Shown here one piece after another: positions 29,131-37,653 of a stretch of DNA of 64,000 nucleotides. Position numbers and translations under genes: made by a program. The DNA is from an uncultured Alphaproteobacteria bacterium (GTDB lineage: Bacteria > Pseudomonadota > Alphaproteobacteria > CAAHEQ01 > UBA3637), in the NCBI GenBank assembly GCA_944392125.1, contig CALXVP010000003.1:56367-120366 (forward strand), in the 5' to 3' direction. The notes under the pieces were generated by a model. The model saw only the letters and a program-made list of their open reading frames with translations, ran no database searches and was not told where the DNA came from. How positions within the stretch are numbered: position 1 is the first letter of the stretch; each line of letters starts with the position of its first letter.

Positions 29131-30891
29131 ATGACTCAGTCGCACGTTTTAGCACGTAAATACAGACCGCAAATTTTTGCCGACTTAATCGGACAAGACG
29201 CTTTGGTTCAAACAATTACCAATGCCATTGAGCATAATCGGTTAGCCAATGCGTATATGTTGACAGGGATTCGCGGTGTCGGCAAAACAAGTTCGGCACG
29301 GATTATTGCCAAGGGGTTAAACTGTATCGGGCCCGACGGAAAAGGCGGTATGACGCCGAATCCGTGCGGTGTCTGCAAAAATTGTCGCGAAATTGCAGCC
29401 GATTCACACATTGATGTTATTGAAATTGACGCAGCCAGTAATACGGGCGTTGATAACGTGCGCGAAATTATTGAAGGTGCCAAATATAATCCCGTTTCGG
29501 CACGGTTTAAAATTTATATTATTGACGAAGTTCACATGCTTTCCAAAGCGGCATTTAATGCCCTTTTAAAAACATTGGAAGAACCGCCGGAAAGAATCAA
29601 ATTTATCTTTGCAACAACGGAAATTCGCAAAGTTCCCATTACGATATTATCACGCTGTCAACGGTTTGATTTAAAGCGTCTTGATGAACAAACATTAACG
29701 AAGCATTTACAGCATATTGCCACGTTGGAAAATGTATCGGCGCAAACGGAAGCGTTGCAACTGATTGCACGGGCGGGTGACGGATCCGTTCGTGATTCAC
29801 TCTCGCTGTTGGACCAAGCCATCACGCAGTTTGATTCAAACATTCACGTGAACGATGTGCGTCAAATGTTGGGCTTGGCCGACCGAACGGAATTGTTTAA
29901 TCTGTTTAATTTACTGATGAGTGGGAAAATGCCCGAAGCGCTGACCGCGCTGGATGCACAATATCGCAGTGGCGCCGACCCGTTGGTGATTACGCAAGAT
30001 TTACTGGAATTAACACACTGGTTAACGCGGATTAAAATTTTGCCCTCATTGGCCGAAGATATTACCATTCCCGAGGCAGAAAGAACGCGCGGAAAAGAAA
30101 TGGCTCAAGGGTTGACGATGGGCACATTAACGGCTGTTTGGCAAGTGCTTTTAAAGGGGCTTAACGAGGTTAAAATGGCGGATAATCCGCTGACGGCGCT
30201 TGAAATGCTGTTGGTGCGTATCGGTTATTTATCGGAACTTCCTTCCCCGGCTCAACTGATTGAGGACATAAAAAAAAACGGCTTAATTCAGCCTGATGGC
30301 GCTCAAAATTCGGCAGAAAAGCAACTGCCCAATGCCTCAACAGCACCCAAAAGCGCCGTAAACGTTTCTTTACCGCATAACGCCGAACTACGGCAAACAC
30401 CACTTCAACAAACAGCACCGACAGGCACAAATACAACCGAATCTGCATCGGATAATCAGCCGGTATCACGTTTTAAAACAATCAATGACATTGCACAATT
30501 TGCGCGCAGTGTGGGTGAAAGAATGTTAGCATTTAATATAGAGAATTACGTTCGCCCGATTGCGATGGAAAACTTTGTTTTAACCTGCGATTTCACGCCC
30601 GAAACACCTGCTCGTTTCAGCACGAAACTCATACAATTTTTAAAACAAAAAGCCAATGAAACGTGGCAGGTAAAGCACGCTAATGATGCGCACGCACAAA
30701 CCATTAAAGAGAAGAAAGAAGAAAAACAAAATCAACTGATACAAGAACTTTCTCAAACACCCGTTATCGCCGAGGCATTAAAGAATTTTGCAGGGGCAAA
30801 AATAAATCATGTCCGCATTATCAAAACGGCCGATGAAGAGGAAGCAGAACAGGAAACGGAACCCGATACACGCAATAGCGATGATATGTGA
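29131..30891 (+). CDS. dnaX: DNA polymerase III subunit gamma/tau
   Basis: Clamp-loader ATPase of the replisome. The 586-residue protein has Walker A GIRGVGKTSSAR, the four-cysteine zinc module around GPDGKGGMTPNPCGVCKNC, Walker B YIIDEVHMLSKAAFNAL, the SRC motif (TILSRCQRF) and sensor 2 AGDGSVRDSLSLLDQAI. The tau-type C-terminal region (about 380-586) includes a Gln/Thr/Pro-rich linker and an Asp/Glu-rich end. The usual ybaB-recR neighbours do not follow. A -1 frameshift producing gamma was not evident. Confidence 0.96.
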   Translation: MTQSHVLARKYRPQIFADLIGQDALVQTITNAIEHNRLANAYMLTGIRGVGKTSSARIIAKGLNCIGPDGKGGMTPNPCGVCKNCREIAADSHIDVIEIDAASNTGVDNVREIIEGAKYNPVSARFKIYIIDEVHMLSKAAFNALLKTLEEPPERIKFIFATTEIRKVPITILSRCQRFDLKRLDEQTLTKHLQHIATLENVSAQTEALQLIARAGDGSVRDSLSLLDQAITQFDSNIHVNDVRQMLGLADRTELFNLFNLLMSGKMPEALTALDAQYRSGADPLVITQDLLELTHWLTRIKILPSLAEDITIPEAERTRGKEMAQGLTMGTLTAVWQVLLKGLNEVKMADNPLTALEMLLVRIGYLSELPSPAQLIEDIKKNGLIQPDGAQNSAEKQLPNASTAPKSAVNVSLPHNAELRQTPLQQTAPTGTNTTESASDNQPVSRFKTINDIAQFARSVGERMLAFNIENYVRPIAMENFVLTCDFTPETPARFSTKLIQFLKQKANETWQVKHANDAHAQTIKEKKEEKQNQLIQELSQTPVIAEALKNFAGAKINHVRIIKTADEEEAEQETEPDTRNSDDM

Positions 30892-31112
30892 TTGCCTGCG
30901 TTTCACTTATCGCACTATATGATTTGATAGATCAATACCCCTACTCTGTCATTTGGATTGCACGATAAAAAATAAGAACGTATTGCCTATAAAATTGATT
31001 GCTATTGATAGCTTTCTTAAAAAATCAAAATCCGCCAAATCGGCATCTCTTTTGTTTTGTAAACCGACACAATCCACACAAAGCAGTCAAGAAAGATTCG
31101 AATTTATAAAAA
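30892..31112. other. Intergenic region between dnaX and a small convergent gene
   Basis: About 220 A/T-rich bases with no supported gene and no strong hairpin. Confidence 0.4.
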
Positions 31113-31316
31113 TTAATTCTTTGTTTTATTGATTAAATTAAAAATACTGGAAAACGGGCCGGATGTCGCGCGCTGGCGGTTAATATAAAAACTCTGGCGA
31201 TTATTCATGGCGCGCACATATTTATTTAGGAAACCGCGCTCATACTCCCGCACTTCCGGCGAATCGGAAATACGAGTCAGAATATCCAATAAATGTCTTT
31301 TCTTTTCAATGACCAT
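31113..31316 (-). CDS. Small protein of unknown function
   Basis: 67 residues, basic, with a predicted helical N-terminal half (KRHLLDILTRISDSPEVREY) and a Ser/Phe-containing tail. Preceded on the minus strand by AGGAAAAG at normal spacing. No family recognised; supported only by its ribosome site, isolated position and protein-like composition. Confidence 0.45.
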   Translation of the reverse strand: MVIEKKRHLLDILTRISDSPEVREYERGFLNKYVRAMNNRQSFYINRQRATSGPFSSIFNLINKTKN

Positions 31317-31647
31317 TTATCTTTTCCTAACCTGTATGCAATCGTTATTCTAATTGCTGGCGTGAGTATATCACAATTTTGAAGGCCTGTCAATTATTTT
31401 TAAATAGTGAGTTTCGCACCAATAATTTTCCCCTTGCAAATAGAATAAATTTGCACGATACAGAGGCTGATGAATGAAATACACTTACCTTTGTGCATCA
31501 CACCACCCATTTTAGCTATACTTTTAAAATGCGCTTATAACAATGCGTGATTTTAGTTGTTATCAATTTAAATAAAGCCCTTTTTCTTTTGTATCTGCAT
31601 ACAAGGAAGAATAAGGGCTTATAGAGATATAGCAATGTAAAAAGGGG
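31317..31647. other. Intergenic region
   Basis: About 330 bases with no supported gene; its right end contains the terminator of the HIT-family gene. Confidence 0.4.
31560..31625 (-). terminator. Terminator after the HIT-family gene
   Basis: Long imperfect hairpin: AAGCCCTT (31575-31582) pairs with AAGGGCTT (31613-31620), extended inward by TTGTAT/ATACAA. Read on the minus strand it is followed by a T-rich tail. Confidence 0.7.
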
Positions 31648-32256
31648 TTATTCGCGCGTCCGCAAATTCATGCGAGCCAAGATATTTTGGATTCGTTGAG
31701 TCGTTTGCACGTCTCGGGAAACAATCCCCTCAGCTTGCAGTTTTTCCAAAACGTGTCCGACCACTTCTTGTGCTACACCCTCTTTTAACTTATCAACTTT
31801 TTCTTGCGTAATACCGATAAAGTGCGGTTGAAGTTGTTCACCGCCCATAACGTGGGCATGGCAATGAGGCACAGTTTGCCGACCGAGTCCGGCGATATTG
31901 AATGTAACACGATAACCCCAATCAGAAACACCGTTCATCAGTTGTTGACGACGCGTCATTCCCTGTTGACGAGCGACTTCATCAATCGCCCGCATATAGC
32001 CATCAACCTCTTCCGACGAGGCTTTTTTCATTAAATCGTGCAAATCAACGGCAGGCACTTTCGGAATAACAAGGAAATGTTTTTTTGTTTGGCGACCGGT
32101 TGATTCAAAAGCAACGGCATATTTATCCTCATAAACAATATCCGTATCCGCCTTTCCCATTAAAATTTTTGCAAAGGGATTTTCGGGATTATATCTATCG
32201 TTTTTGCTTAATTTTGAAAGCAAGTAAAGAAAAGTTGCCGTTTCTTGAATTTTCAT
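31648..32256 (-). CDS. HIT-family nucleotide hydrolase/transferase
   Basis: A 202-residue histidine-triad protein; the family hydrolyses phosphoramidate or dinucleotide substrates. Seen are the N-terminal strand IVYEDKYAVAFESTGRQTKKHFLVIPK and the catalytic triad in VPHCHAHVMGG (H-x-H-x-H). About 80 residues of extra C-terminal sequence, predicted helical, follow the usual domain, including a helix-turn-like segment EAEGIVSRDVQTTQRIQNIL. Start follows AGGAGG. Stand-alone gene, divergent from the AAA gene cluster. Confidence 0.9.
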   Translation of the reverse strand: MKIQETATFLYLLSKLSKNDRYNPENPFAKILMGKADTDIVYEDKYAVAFESTGRQTKKHFLVIPKVPAVDLHDLMKKASSEEVDGYMRAIDEVARQQGMTRRQQLMNGVSDWGYRVTFNIAGLGRQTVPHCHAHVMGGEQLQPHFIGITQEKVDKLKEGVAQEVVGHVLEKLQAEGIVSRDVQTTQRIQNILARMNLRTRE

Positions 32257-32341
32257 GTTTCCTCCTGTATAATTGTTGTGTTTTTATGATAATACCATAT
32301 ATAATTTTATTTGGCAAGCATTTTTTTAAGAAAGAAATTTA

Positions 32342-32370
32342 TTGCAACTTAGTGAATTGTATGATATAGT
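32342..32370 (+). promoter_or_regulatory. Promoter of the AAA/VWA gene cluster
   Basis: TTGCAA (32342-32347), 17-base spacer, TATAGT (32365-32370), about 30 bases before the ATG at 32401, which has AGGAGAG as ribosome site. Confidence 0.55.
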
Positions 32371-32400
32371 CAGAAACATAAGCTAAGTTAGGAGAGTTGC

Positions 32401-34302
32401 ATGGATTTTACGTTCTTGAAGAAAGATCAGATATGGGGTGATAGTGCACTGGATGTGATAAAAAAGTATGGCACAAAGGTAGCGCCGACGGATTTAGCAG
32501 TTGTATTGGGTAGTTGGATGACTGGCAACCCTAATGATCGTACTACGGAGAATGATCTGACTTGTTATGCTTGGTCCGCATCTTCTATGTTTGAAAAGGT
32601 GTACACTATCTGTGATGATGGTAGGGCGTGTGGCTATAGCGCAGATATCCGCACCATTGCAGCACGTCCAGCTTTGCCACCAACGGAAACATCTAAAATA
32701 AAGCCGAATAACGTAAAGATTATCAATGGTATTCGTTTCGGAGAATACTGGGAATCCGCACAAACGGTCGCTGATGTGCACACCAGAGAAAGATTAGAAC
32801 AATTATACACATCAAACTCTCTTCCTCTGTCAGGTAAAAATTACACTTTTGATTCGGTTGACTCAAGAGATTATAGGACACCTTTTAAAGCGACCACCTA
32901 TCCGGAATATGAATTGGATGGGGAAAGATATATTCGTGTTTTAGCCCGTCCCGCTGATAATGATAGCATTTTATCCACCGGTGAACGGGTGGAGAAAGGA
33001 AAGTTCTATTGGCTGAAAACAGAACCGATTGAATGGCTGATAGATAAAAGCGGTTGGTGGGTTTCAAAAAAGTGTTTATTTGCCGGTATTCAGTTTAATA
33101 CACATGAAAAATATAACGGTGATTTTTCCAAAAAAGCTATAAAGCATTATTTAGATACCTATTTTTCCAAAGAAATAGAACCGGCGGAACATACAGTCAT
33201 CAGAGAAACATCAAAATCTCTTGAAGAACCGACAGCACGGCAAAAAAAATACGGGATTACGGTTTCTGATGAGCCAATGCCCGTCAAAGATCAAATCAAT
33301 TTTTACATTCAAAACGGTATGAGTTTTATGCTTCACGGGCCGTCCGGTGTGGGTAAGACACAACGCGTGAAAGAAATTGATCCGGATTTAACCTCCATTA
33401 CGCTCTGCAACGGCATTTTACCCGAAGATGTTATCGGTAAAACAATTTACCCGAACGGTGTTGCCGAAAACGGAGGTGTTTGGATTCCGCCGGCATGGTA
33501 TGTTGACTTATGCAAGAAATGCCAAAACACGCCTGATAAGCAGCATGTTTTGTTCATTGATGAAGTAACCAATGCGCGTGAAACAACGCAAAGTTTAATC
33601 TATCACATTGCACTGAATAAATCCATTGCGCAAGGCGTAGGGAAATTACCCGATAATGCCGTTGTTGTTCTGGCCGGCAACAGCAAAGAAGAATCCGGTG
33701 CAGCTTACAATATGCCTGCACCGTTGTTTCGGCGATTAAGTCATGTTTACCTAGATTTAAATATTCAGGATTGGTTGGAATGGGGCTCGGAACAAAGCAA
33801 GAGTCATCCCGAAGAAAAAGGAAGACTCAATATTCATCCATTGATTGCCAGTTTTGTTGCAACCTATGCTGATAAAGTTTTTTATACCGAATATGATGAA
33901 GATAACCCTGCCACATTTGCATTAGACCCACGCAAATGGGAAAAAGTATCCGATAAAATCTACGCCAACAAAGGAGTGATGCGTCGTGAGATATTGGAAG
34001 CCGATGTGGGTCCCGAAATTGCAATCAGCCTGATGAATTACGCTAAAAATCCTCCGTTATCTTTGGAAGAAATCATGGAAGGAGCATATACGGAAAACGA
34101 TATTCCAAGCGCGACGGATGCAAAATTGGCATTAGCACTCAGTTTGCGCTATGCAACACCGAAACAAGTCGGGATTGTGCGTCAATTTATTGCAAAAAAT
34201 TTAGGAAAAGAAAATCTGGCTGTTTTTGATAGCGCTTGGGTTGGAAAAGACGATATGAAAGCATTAATGCTAGCGAAAGTTCAAGCCTCTGCCGGCAGAT
34301 AA
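32401..34302 (+). CDS. MoxR-like AAA+ ATPase with N-terminal DUF6273-like region
   Basis: 633 residues. The N-terminal half (about 1-270) includes a DUF6273-like segment (PIEWLIDKSGWWVSKKCLF, then a YNGDFSKKAIKHYLDTYF helix). The C-terminal half is a MoxR-type AAA+ module: Walker A GPSGVGKT (313-320), a G-x-LPEDVIGKT loop, Walker B VLFIDEVTNA (D387, E388), a sensor 1-like VVVLAGNS and an arginine-finger-like PAPLFRRLSH. MoxR ATPases act as chaperones with VWA partners, and a VWA/metallopeptidase gene lies two genes downstream, so the three are likely one operon. Target unknown. Confidence 0.8.
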   Translation: MDFTFLKKDQIWGDSALDVIKKYGTKVAPTDLAVVLGSWMTGNPNDRTTENDLTCYAWSASSMFEKVYTICDDGRACGYSADIRTIAARPALPPTETSKIKPNNVKIINGIRFGEYWESAQTVADVHTRERLEQLYTSNSLPLSGKNYTFDSVDSRDYRTPFKATTYPEYELDGERYIRVLARPADNDSILSTGERVEKGKFYWLKTEPIEWLIDKSGWWVSKKCLFAGIQFNTHEKYNGDFSKKAIKHYLDTYFSKEIEPAEHTVIRETSKSLEEPTARQKKYGITVSDEPMPVKDQINFYIQNGMSFMLHGPSGVGKTQRVKEIDPDLTSITLCNGILPEDVIGKTIYPNGVAENGGVWIPPAWYVDLCKKCQNTPDKQHVLFIDEVTNARETTQSLIYHIALNKSIAQGVGKLPDNAVVVLAGNSKEESGAAYNMPAPLFRRLSHVYLDLNIQDWLEWGSEQSKSHPEEKGRLNIHPLIASFVATYADKVFYTEYDEDNPATFALDPRKWEKVSDKIYANKGVMRREILEADVGPEIAISLMNYAKNPPLSLEEIMEGAYTENDIPSATDAKLALALSLRYATPKQVGIVRQFIAKNLGKENLAVFDSAWVGKDDMKALMLAKVQASAGR

Positions 34303-34319
34303 AATAAAGGGGGATAAAA

Positions 34320-34778
34320 ATGACACCACATCAAACATCGCAACAATCAAATAAAAAACGCAAAAACGGATTAACAATTATTCCTGATATCGGTTGGGTC
34401 GGTTCAAAACCGGCGCATACGCGGGAAGAAAAAATTCATCAAATTAAAACGGGCGGAATTACAGATAATGCATTACTTGTAATTGGCGGAACAATGCGAG
34501 ACTTTGCAGGTTGTCTTTCAATTTCTGCAACCGCTTCAACACAAGATTTAATTAAAACGGTTCAAGCGATTACAACGGAAACAAAGCGGCGAATTTTAGT
34601 TATTACTGATATGGATGAAGCATCAGATATACAACAAAGTAACGTTGTTCCACTCATTAAAGACCATCAGATTTTAAACTATACATTACCTCAATGCATT
34701 CAAATTGTTATGTTGGCAAAATGTGAGGAGAATGTATCCCAAGCCATTAAAAATTTATCACTTTTGATTAAGGTGTAG
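34320..34778 (+). CDS. Small protein resembling a degenerate AAA half-domain
   Basis: 152 residues. Basic N-terminal 20 residues, then a domain with a Walker B-like strand ILVITDMDEASDIQQSNVV, a following VVPLIKDHQILNYTLPQC helix-loop and a sensor-1-like strand IQIVMLAKCEEN. The order parallels the Walker B to sensor 1 section of the AAA protein encoded just upstream, but no Walker A can be found, so it would not bind ATP by itself. Could be a decayed paralogue or an adaptor; family uncertain. Start follows AAAGGGGG and the gene is two bases from the next. Confidence 0.5.
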   Translation: MTPHQTSQQSNKKRKNGLTIIPDIGWVGSKPAHTREEKIHQIKTGGITDNALLVIGGTMRDFAGCLSISATASTQDLIKTVQAITTETKRRILVITDMDEASDIQQSNVVPLIKDHQILNYTLPQCIQIVMLAKCEENVSQAIKNLSLLIKV

Positions 34779-34780
34779 AT

Positions 34781-36280
34781 ATGCCGATAAATATGAATAC
34801 ACAACAAGACGATATAGATTATATCAAGAATCAAGTATTAGCAAGATTTCCTCTACTGAGAACAACCGTATCAAATATGAATTTTATTGCTGATAACAGT
34901 GTTATAACGGCTGCCACGAACGGTGAAAGCGTTATTTACGCTCCCAAATTCTTGGTTAGACTTACGGATGAAGAAAAAGAATTTCTTCTTGCTCATGAGA
35001 TGCTTCATATTGCCTTTAATCATATTTTAAGAAGTAAGAACAGAGACGCTCGCTTATGGAATATTGCAACTGATGCCGTCATCAATCAGATATTAAAAAG
35101 TGAGGGCTTACCAATCATTGAAGGTGGCGTAGATATTCCGGAGGCAATAAATTGTTCTGCCGAAGAAATGTATGACAAACTGCTTGCAGAAAAAGAAAAG
35201 CAAAAAGAGGAAACAAGCAGACACAGGGACACCCAAAATCAAGATAACGGCAACACAGGTGAACAGCAAAACTCGCAAAAGAAAAAGAATGCTAACTCCA
35301 AAATGCAAAAGAAAACATTGGCTGATTGGGTCCGTGATAATAGCGGGCGCGAACAAGTTGGGCATGATTCGCATGAAATTTGGAAACATGCCGTAGAACA
35401 AGCCGAACAACAAACGCAGGCAGAACAACATTCTCAACCAATGCAACAACCCCAACACGACGAGCCATGTTCTCTTTCCGATAATAATAGCAACAGCGAG
35501 AATAATGCCGAAGAAACAGAAACATTGCAAAAAGAAGCTCAAAAATGTCGCGAAGGTAAAGAATACGATTATGAAAAGGGCTTTTTGCAGGAAAACAGAG
35601 CGGAACGCAAAAAGCAAGCTGAGGCTGTTGTAAAAAGACTATATGAACAGAAGGCAAAAACCATTCAAGCCCGCAAAGATGCCTACACGCTCGGAGCCGT
35701 TGGGAATGCCAAAGATGCCGTTACCGATTGGCGAAAACTATTAAAAAAATCCATTGATGACGAAAAAGATCGTTGGTCTTATCGGCGAGCGAATGCCGAT
35801 AATGACTATATGGCGCGTGTGGAAGAACTGGAAGATGAAGCAAAGCCGGAAACCGAAGTTATGCTAGATATCAGCAGATCTGTTGATACACACTTATTGA
35901 AGGAATTTTTACGGCAACTCAAACCACTATTAAAAACATCAAAGCTAAAAGTCGGCTGTTTTGACCATCATTTCTATGGATTTACCGAAATAAAATCCCA
36001 AAAGAATATTGATTTATTTATCATTCCATCACAAGGTGGAGGAACAGATTTAGATCTTGCCGTCAAGTCTTTTTCCAAAGATAAAAAAATCAATAAAATC
36101 GTGCTGACTGACGGCATGGGGAAAATGCCTGCGAGAGAAACTCAAAACATAAATGCCATCTGGGTTGTTTATGATAACAGAAACTTCTCTCCCTGCTGTG
36201 GGAAAGTGATTTATGTTGATAAAAAGCAAATTCTCTCTTATATGCGTTTACCGAATATATCCAGAGGCAGAGCGGATTAA
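34781..36280 (+). CDS. DUF2201-type metallopeptidase/VWA-like protein
   Basis: 499 residues. The N-terminal domain has a zincin motif LAHEMLHIAFNH (HExxH at 72-76) followed by WNIATDAVINQIL, as in DUF2201-type putative metallopeptidases. A long Gln/Asn/Lys-rich linker (about 130-265) follows. The C-terminal VWA-like domain (about 355-485) keeps a metal-binding set: DISRS (363-367), GGGTDLD and VLTDG. These pairings with MoxR ATPases are established; the substrate is unknown. Last gene of the trio and two bases after the preceding gene. Confidence 0.82.
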   Translation: MPINMNTQQDDIDYIKNQVLARFPLLRTTVSNMNFIADNSVITAATNGESVIYAPKFLVRLTDEEKEFLLAHEMLHIAFNHILRSKNRDARLWNIATDAVINQILKSEGLPIIEGGVDIPEAINCSAEEMYDKLLAEKEKQKEETSRHRDTQNQDNGNTGEQQNSQKKKNANSKMQKKTLADWVRDNSGREQVGHDSHEIWKHAVEQAEQQTQAEQHSQPMQQPQHDEPCSLSDNNSNSENNAEETETLQKEAQKCREGKEYDYEKGFLQENRAERKKQAEAVVKRLYEQKAKTIQARKDAYTLGAVGNAKDAVTDWRKLLKKSIDDEKDRWSYRRANADNDYMARVEELEDEAKPETEVMLDISRSVDTHLLKEFLRQLKPLLKTSKLKVGCFDHHFYGFTEIKSQKNIDLFIIPSQGGGTDLDLAVKSFSKDKKINKIVLTDGMGKMPARETQNINAIWVVYDNRNFSPCCGKVIYVDKKQILSYMRLPNISRGRAD

Positions 36281-36456
36281 AAGGCAATCAAAAACACATC
36301 TATCTATGGTAATGCACGCAATTATTAAGCATTAACTTGTTTTGCGTTATTGATACTATTCGTCTTTATTTGTAGCAATATAATTACCAAGGTGTTGCCC
36401 TACTCTTTACGTTGCCATACAGCCACATCTCGGAAAAATTTGCCACCGAAAACAGC

Positions 36457-36775
36457 CACGCCCCCGCGTGCCTTTTTCCTTCACTCCGAACATGCTTCCT
36501 TCGCATGTTCTTCTCATACCGCCCCATTTATAAAAAAAGACGGCTTTCCTCGCCGTCTCTTTCTTATTGGTCGGGGCGACATGATTACTCGGCTCCCGCC
36601 TCGCCCTTCGGGCTGTCCTTCGGACATTACCTCGGAAAATTTTCTACCGAAAATCGGCACGCCCCCGCGTGCCTTTTTCCTTCACTCCGAACATGCTTCC
36701 TTCGCATGTTCTTCTCATACCGCCCCATTTATAAAAAAAGACGGCTTTCCTCGCCGTCTCTTTCTTATTGGTCGG
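36457..36775. repeat. Two exact 118-bp direct repeats with three hairpins each
   Basis: Copy 1 36457-36574, copy 2 36658-36775, offset 201, identical. Each contains CACGC/GCGTG (36457-36470), GAACATGC/GCATGTTC (36488-36510) and the terminator-like AGACGGC/GCCGTCT (36538-36558) followed by CTTTCTT. Between copies lie GCCC(TTC)GGGC and GTCC(TTC)GGAC mini-hairpins (36603-36625). Weaker similarity (CTCGGAAAA...ACCGAAAA) extends about 28 bases further left of each copy. Confidence 0.9.
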
Positions 36776-37021
36776 CCACACTAGGGTATAATCAGAAAAT
36801 TGATACCAGTAACACCGACTTTTTTCTTCATGCATTCAATATAGCCATTTTGTAGAAAAACACAAGCATTTTTTTCAATTATAATAAAAAATCTTACCAC
36901 GTGGACGCGTTTTTACGACCACATCGGACACCCAAGGTGGGGATACTAGCCACGTGTTTTTTATTGTTATAATTCAAGGATATATACTGTCCACACTCCC
37001 CCTTATAAAATTTTTTTTATT

Positions 37022-37059
37022 TTTTTTGGGAAATTTTTCTGCTCGCTGGGAATTTACCT
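37022..37059 (+). repeat. 38-bp upstream element, copy 1
   Basis: TTTTTTGGGAAATTTTTCTG followed by CTCGCTGGGAATTTACCT, 18 bases before the start at 37077. Copy 2 at 40030-40067 differs at a single position (CGCT versus CGCC). Contains two GGGAA(A/-)TTT half-similar blocks 20 bases apart. Confidence 0.85.
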
Positions 37060-37076
37060 ATCGAAAGGAGGTCAAA

Positions 37077-37265
37077 ATGACCCAAGCAGAAAAGATAGTA
37101 AAGATTATAATGCCTGATTTGATAAGGTATTTGAAATTAAAAAAAAGTGGCGAATTAGCTCAGAAAAGACTGGATAAAACTTTATATCCAAGCATGTATT
37201 GTGACGACTACGATGAAGAATTTGAACAAGATGGAGGTTCAGAATGCAAGTATCAATGCAAATAG
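37077..37265 (+). CDS. Small protein of unknown function at the left end of the prophage
   Basis: 62 residues, Lys-rich N-terminal helix (MTQAEKIVKIIMPDLIRYLK) and acidic C-terminus ending in CKYQCK. The ATG is placed at 37077 because of a strong AAAGGAGG nine bases upstream; earlier in-frame codons lie in A/T-rich non-coding sequence. A 38-bp repeat shared with an early gene at 40099 lies just before the ribosome site. Overlaps the DUF2924 gene by 22 bases. Confidence 0.6.
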   Translation: MTQAEKIVKIIMPDLIRYLKLKKSGELAQKRLDKTLYPSMYCDDYDEEFEQDGGSECKYQCK

Positions 37266-37642
37266 CTCTTTTAGAGCGGAAGTCACTGGTTGAGCTTCAG
37301 GCTTTATGGCAAAAGTATTTTGATGTAAAGCCATTCTCCCTAAACAAAGAGTTCTATGTATCACGCATTGCGTATAAGATACAAGAACTCGCTTATGGAG
37401 GACTATCGGCCAGCCAACAAAAACTAATAGCCAACATGTACATTCCTCCGGAAAACAGAAACAACTTACCACCAACCGGTACAAGGATTGTCCGCGAGTA
37501 TCTTGGTGTAGAACACATTGTCACAGTTCTACGCGATGGTTTTGAATACAATGGAATGAAGTATACCACGCTATCAGCAGTAGCAAAAAAAATTACCGGA
37601 AGAAAGATATCCGGACGGTATTTTTTCGCATTAGATAAATAA
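37244..37642 (+). CDS. DUF2924 family protein
   Basis: 132 residues. The family pattern is seen: LVELQALWQKYFDVKP, FYVSRIAYKIQELAYGG, then PPTGTRIVREYLGVEHIV and a C-terminal half with FEYNGMKYTTLSAVAKKITG that resembles a small DNA-binding hypothetical. DUF2924 genes are commonly found beside large serine recombinases in Alphaproteobacteria, as here (recombinase starts 12 bases downstream), suggesting a recombination-directionality or DNA-binding helper role; that is an inference. Ribosome site GGAGG. Confidence 0.85.
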   Translation: MQVSMQIALLERKSLVELQALWQKYFDVKPFSLNKEFYVSRIAYKIQELAYGGLSASQQKLIANMYIPPENRNNLPPTGTRIVREYLGVEHIVTVLRDGFEYNGMKYTTLSAVAKKITGRKISGRYFFALDK

Positions 37643-37653
37643 AAGGATCAACC

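Larger units (their letters stand above)
36281..37076. other. Gene-free chromosome/prophage boundary region
   Basis: About 800 bases with no convincing gene. It contains two copies of a structured 118-bp direct repeat (36457-36574, 36658-36775), two UUCG-loop mini-hairpins between them, an A/T-rich stretch, a CCACGTGG palindrome (36897-36904), a second CACGTG (36951-36956) and a TATAAT (36968-36973). The prophage left end is expected here or just to the right because the recombinase gene follows; a serine-recombinase core is too short to identify by eye. Confidence 0.55.

Noticed and set aside
35108..35657. Long minus-strand hydrophobic frames inside the VWA gene
   Set aside because: They are the complement of the Gln/Asn/Lys-rich linker, which yields artificial Phe/Leu-rich translation.
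36350..36855. Two overlapping plus-strand reading frames of about 145 codons across the 118-bp repeats
   Set aside because: The protein-like repetition comes only from the DNA repeat; hairpins including terminator-like stems run through the frames and no ribosome site is present.
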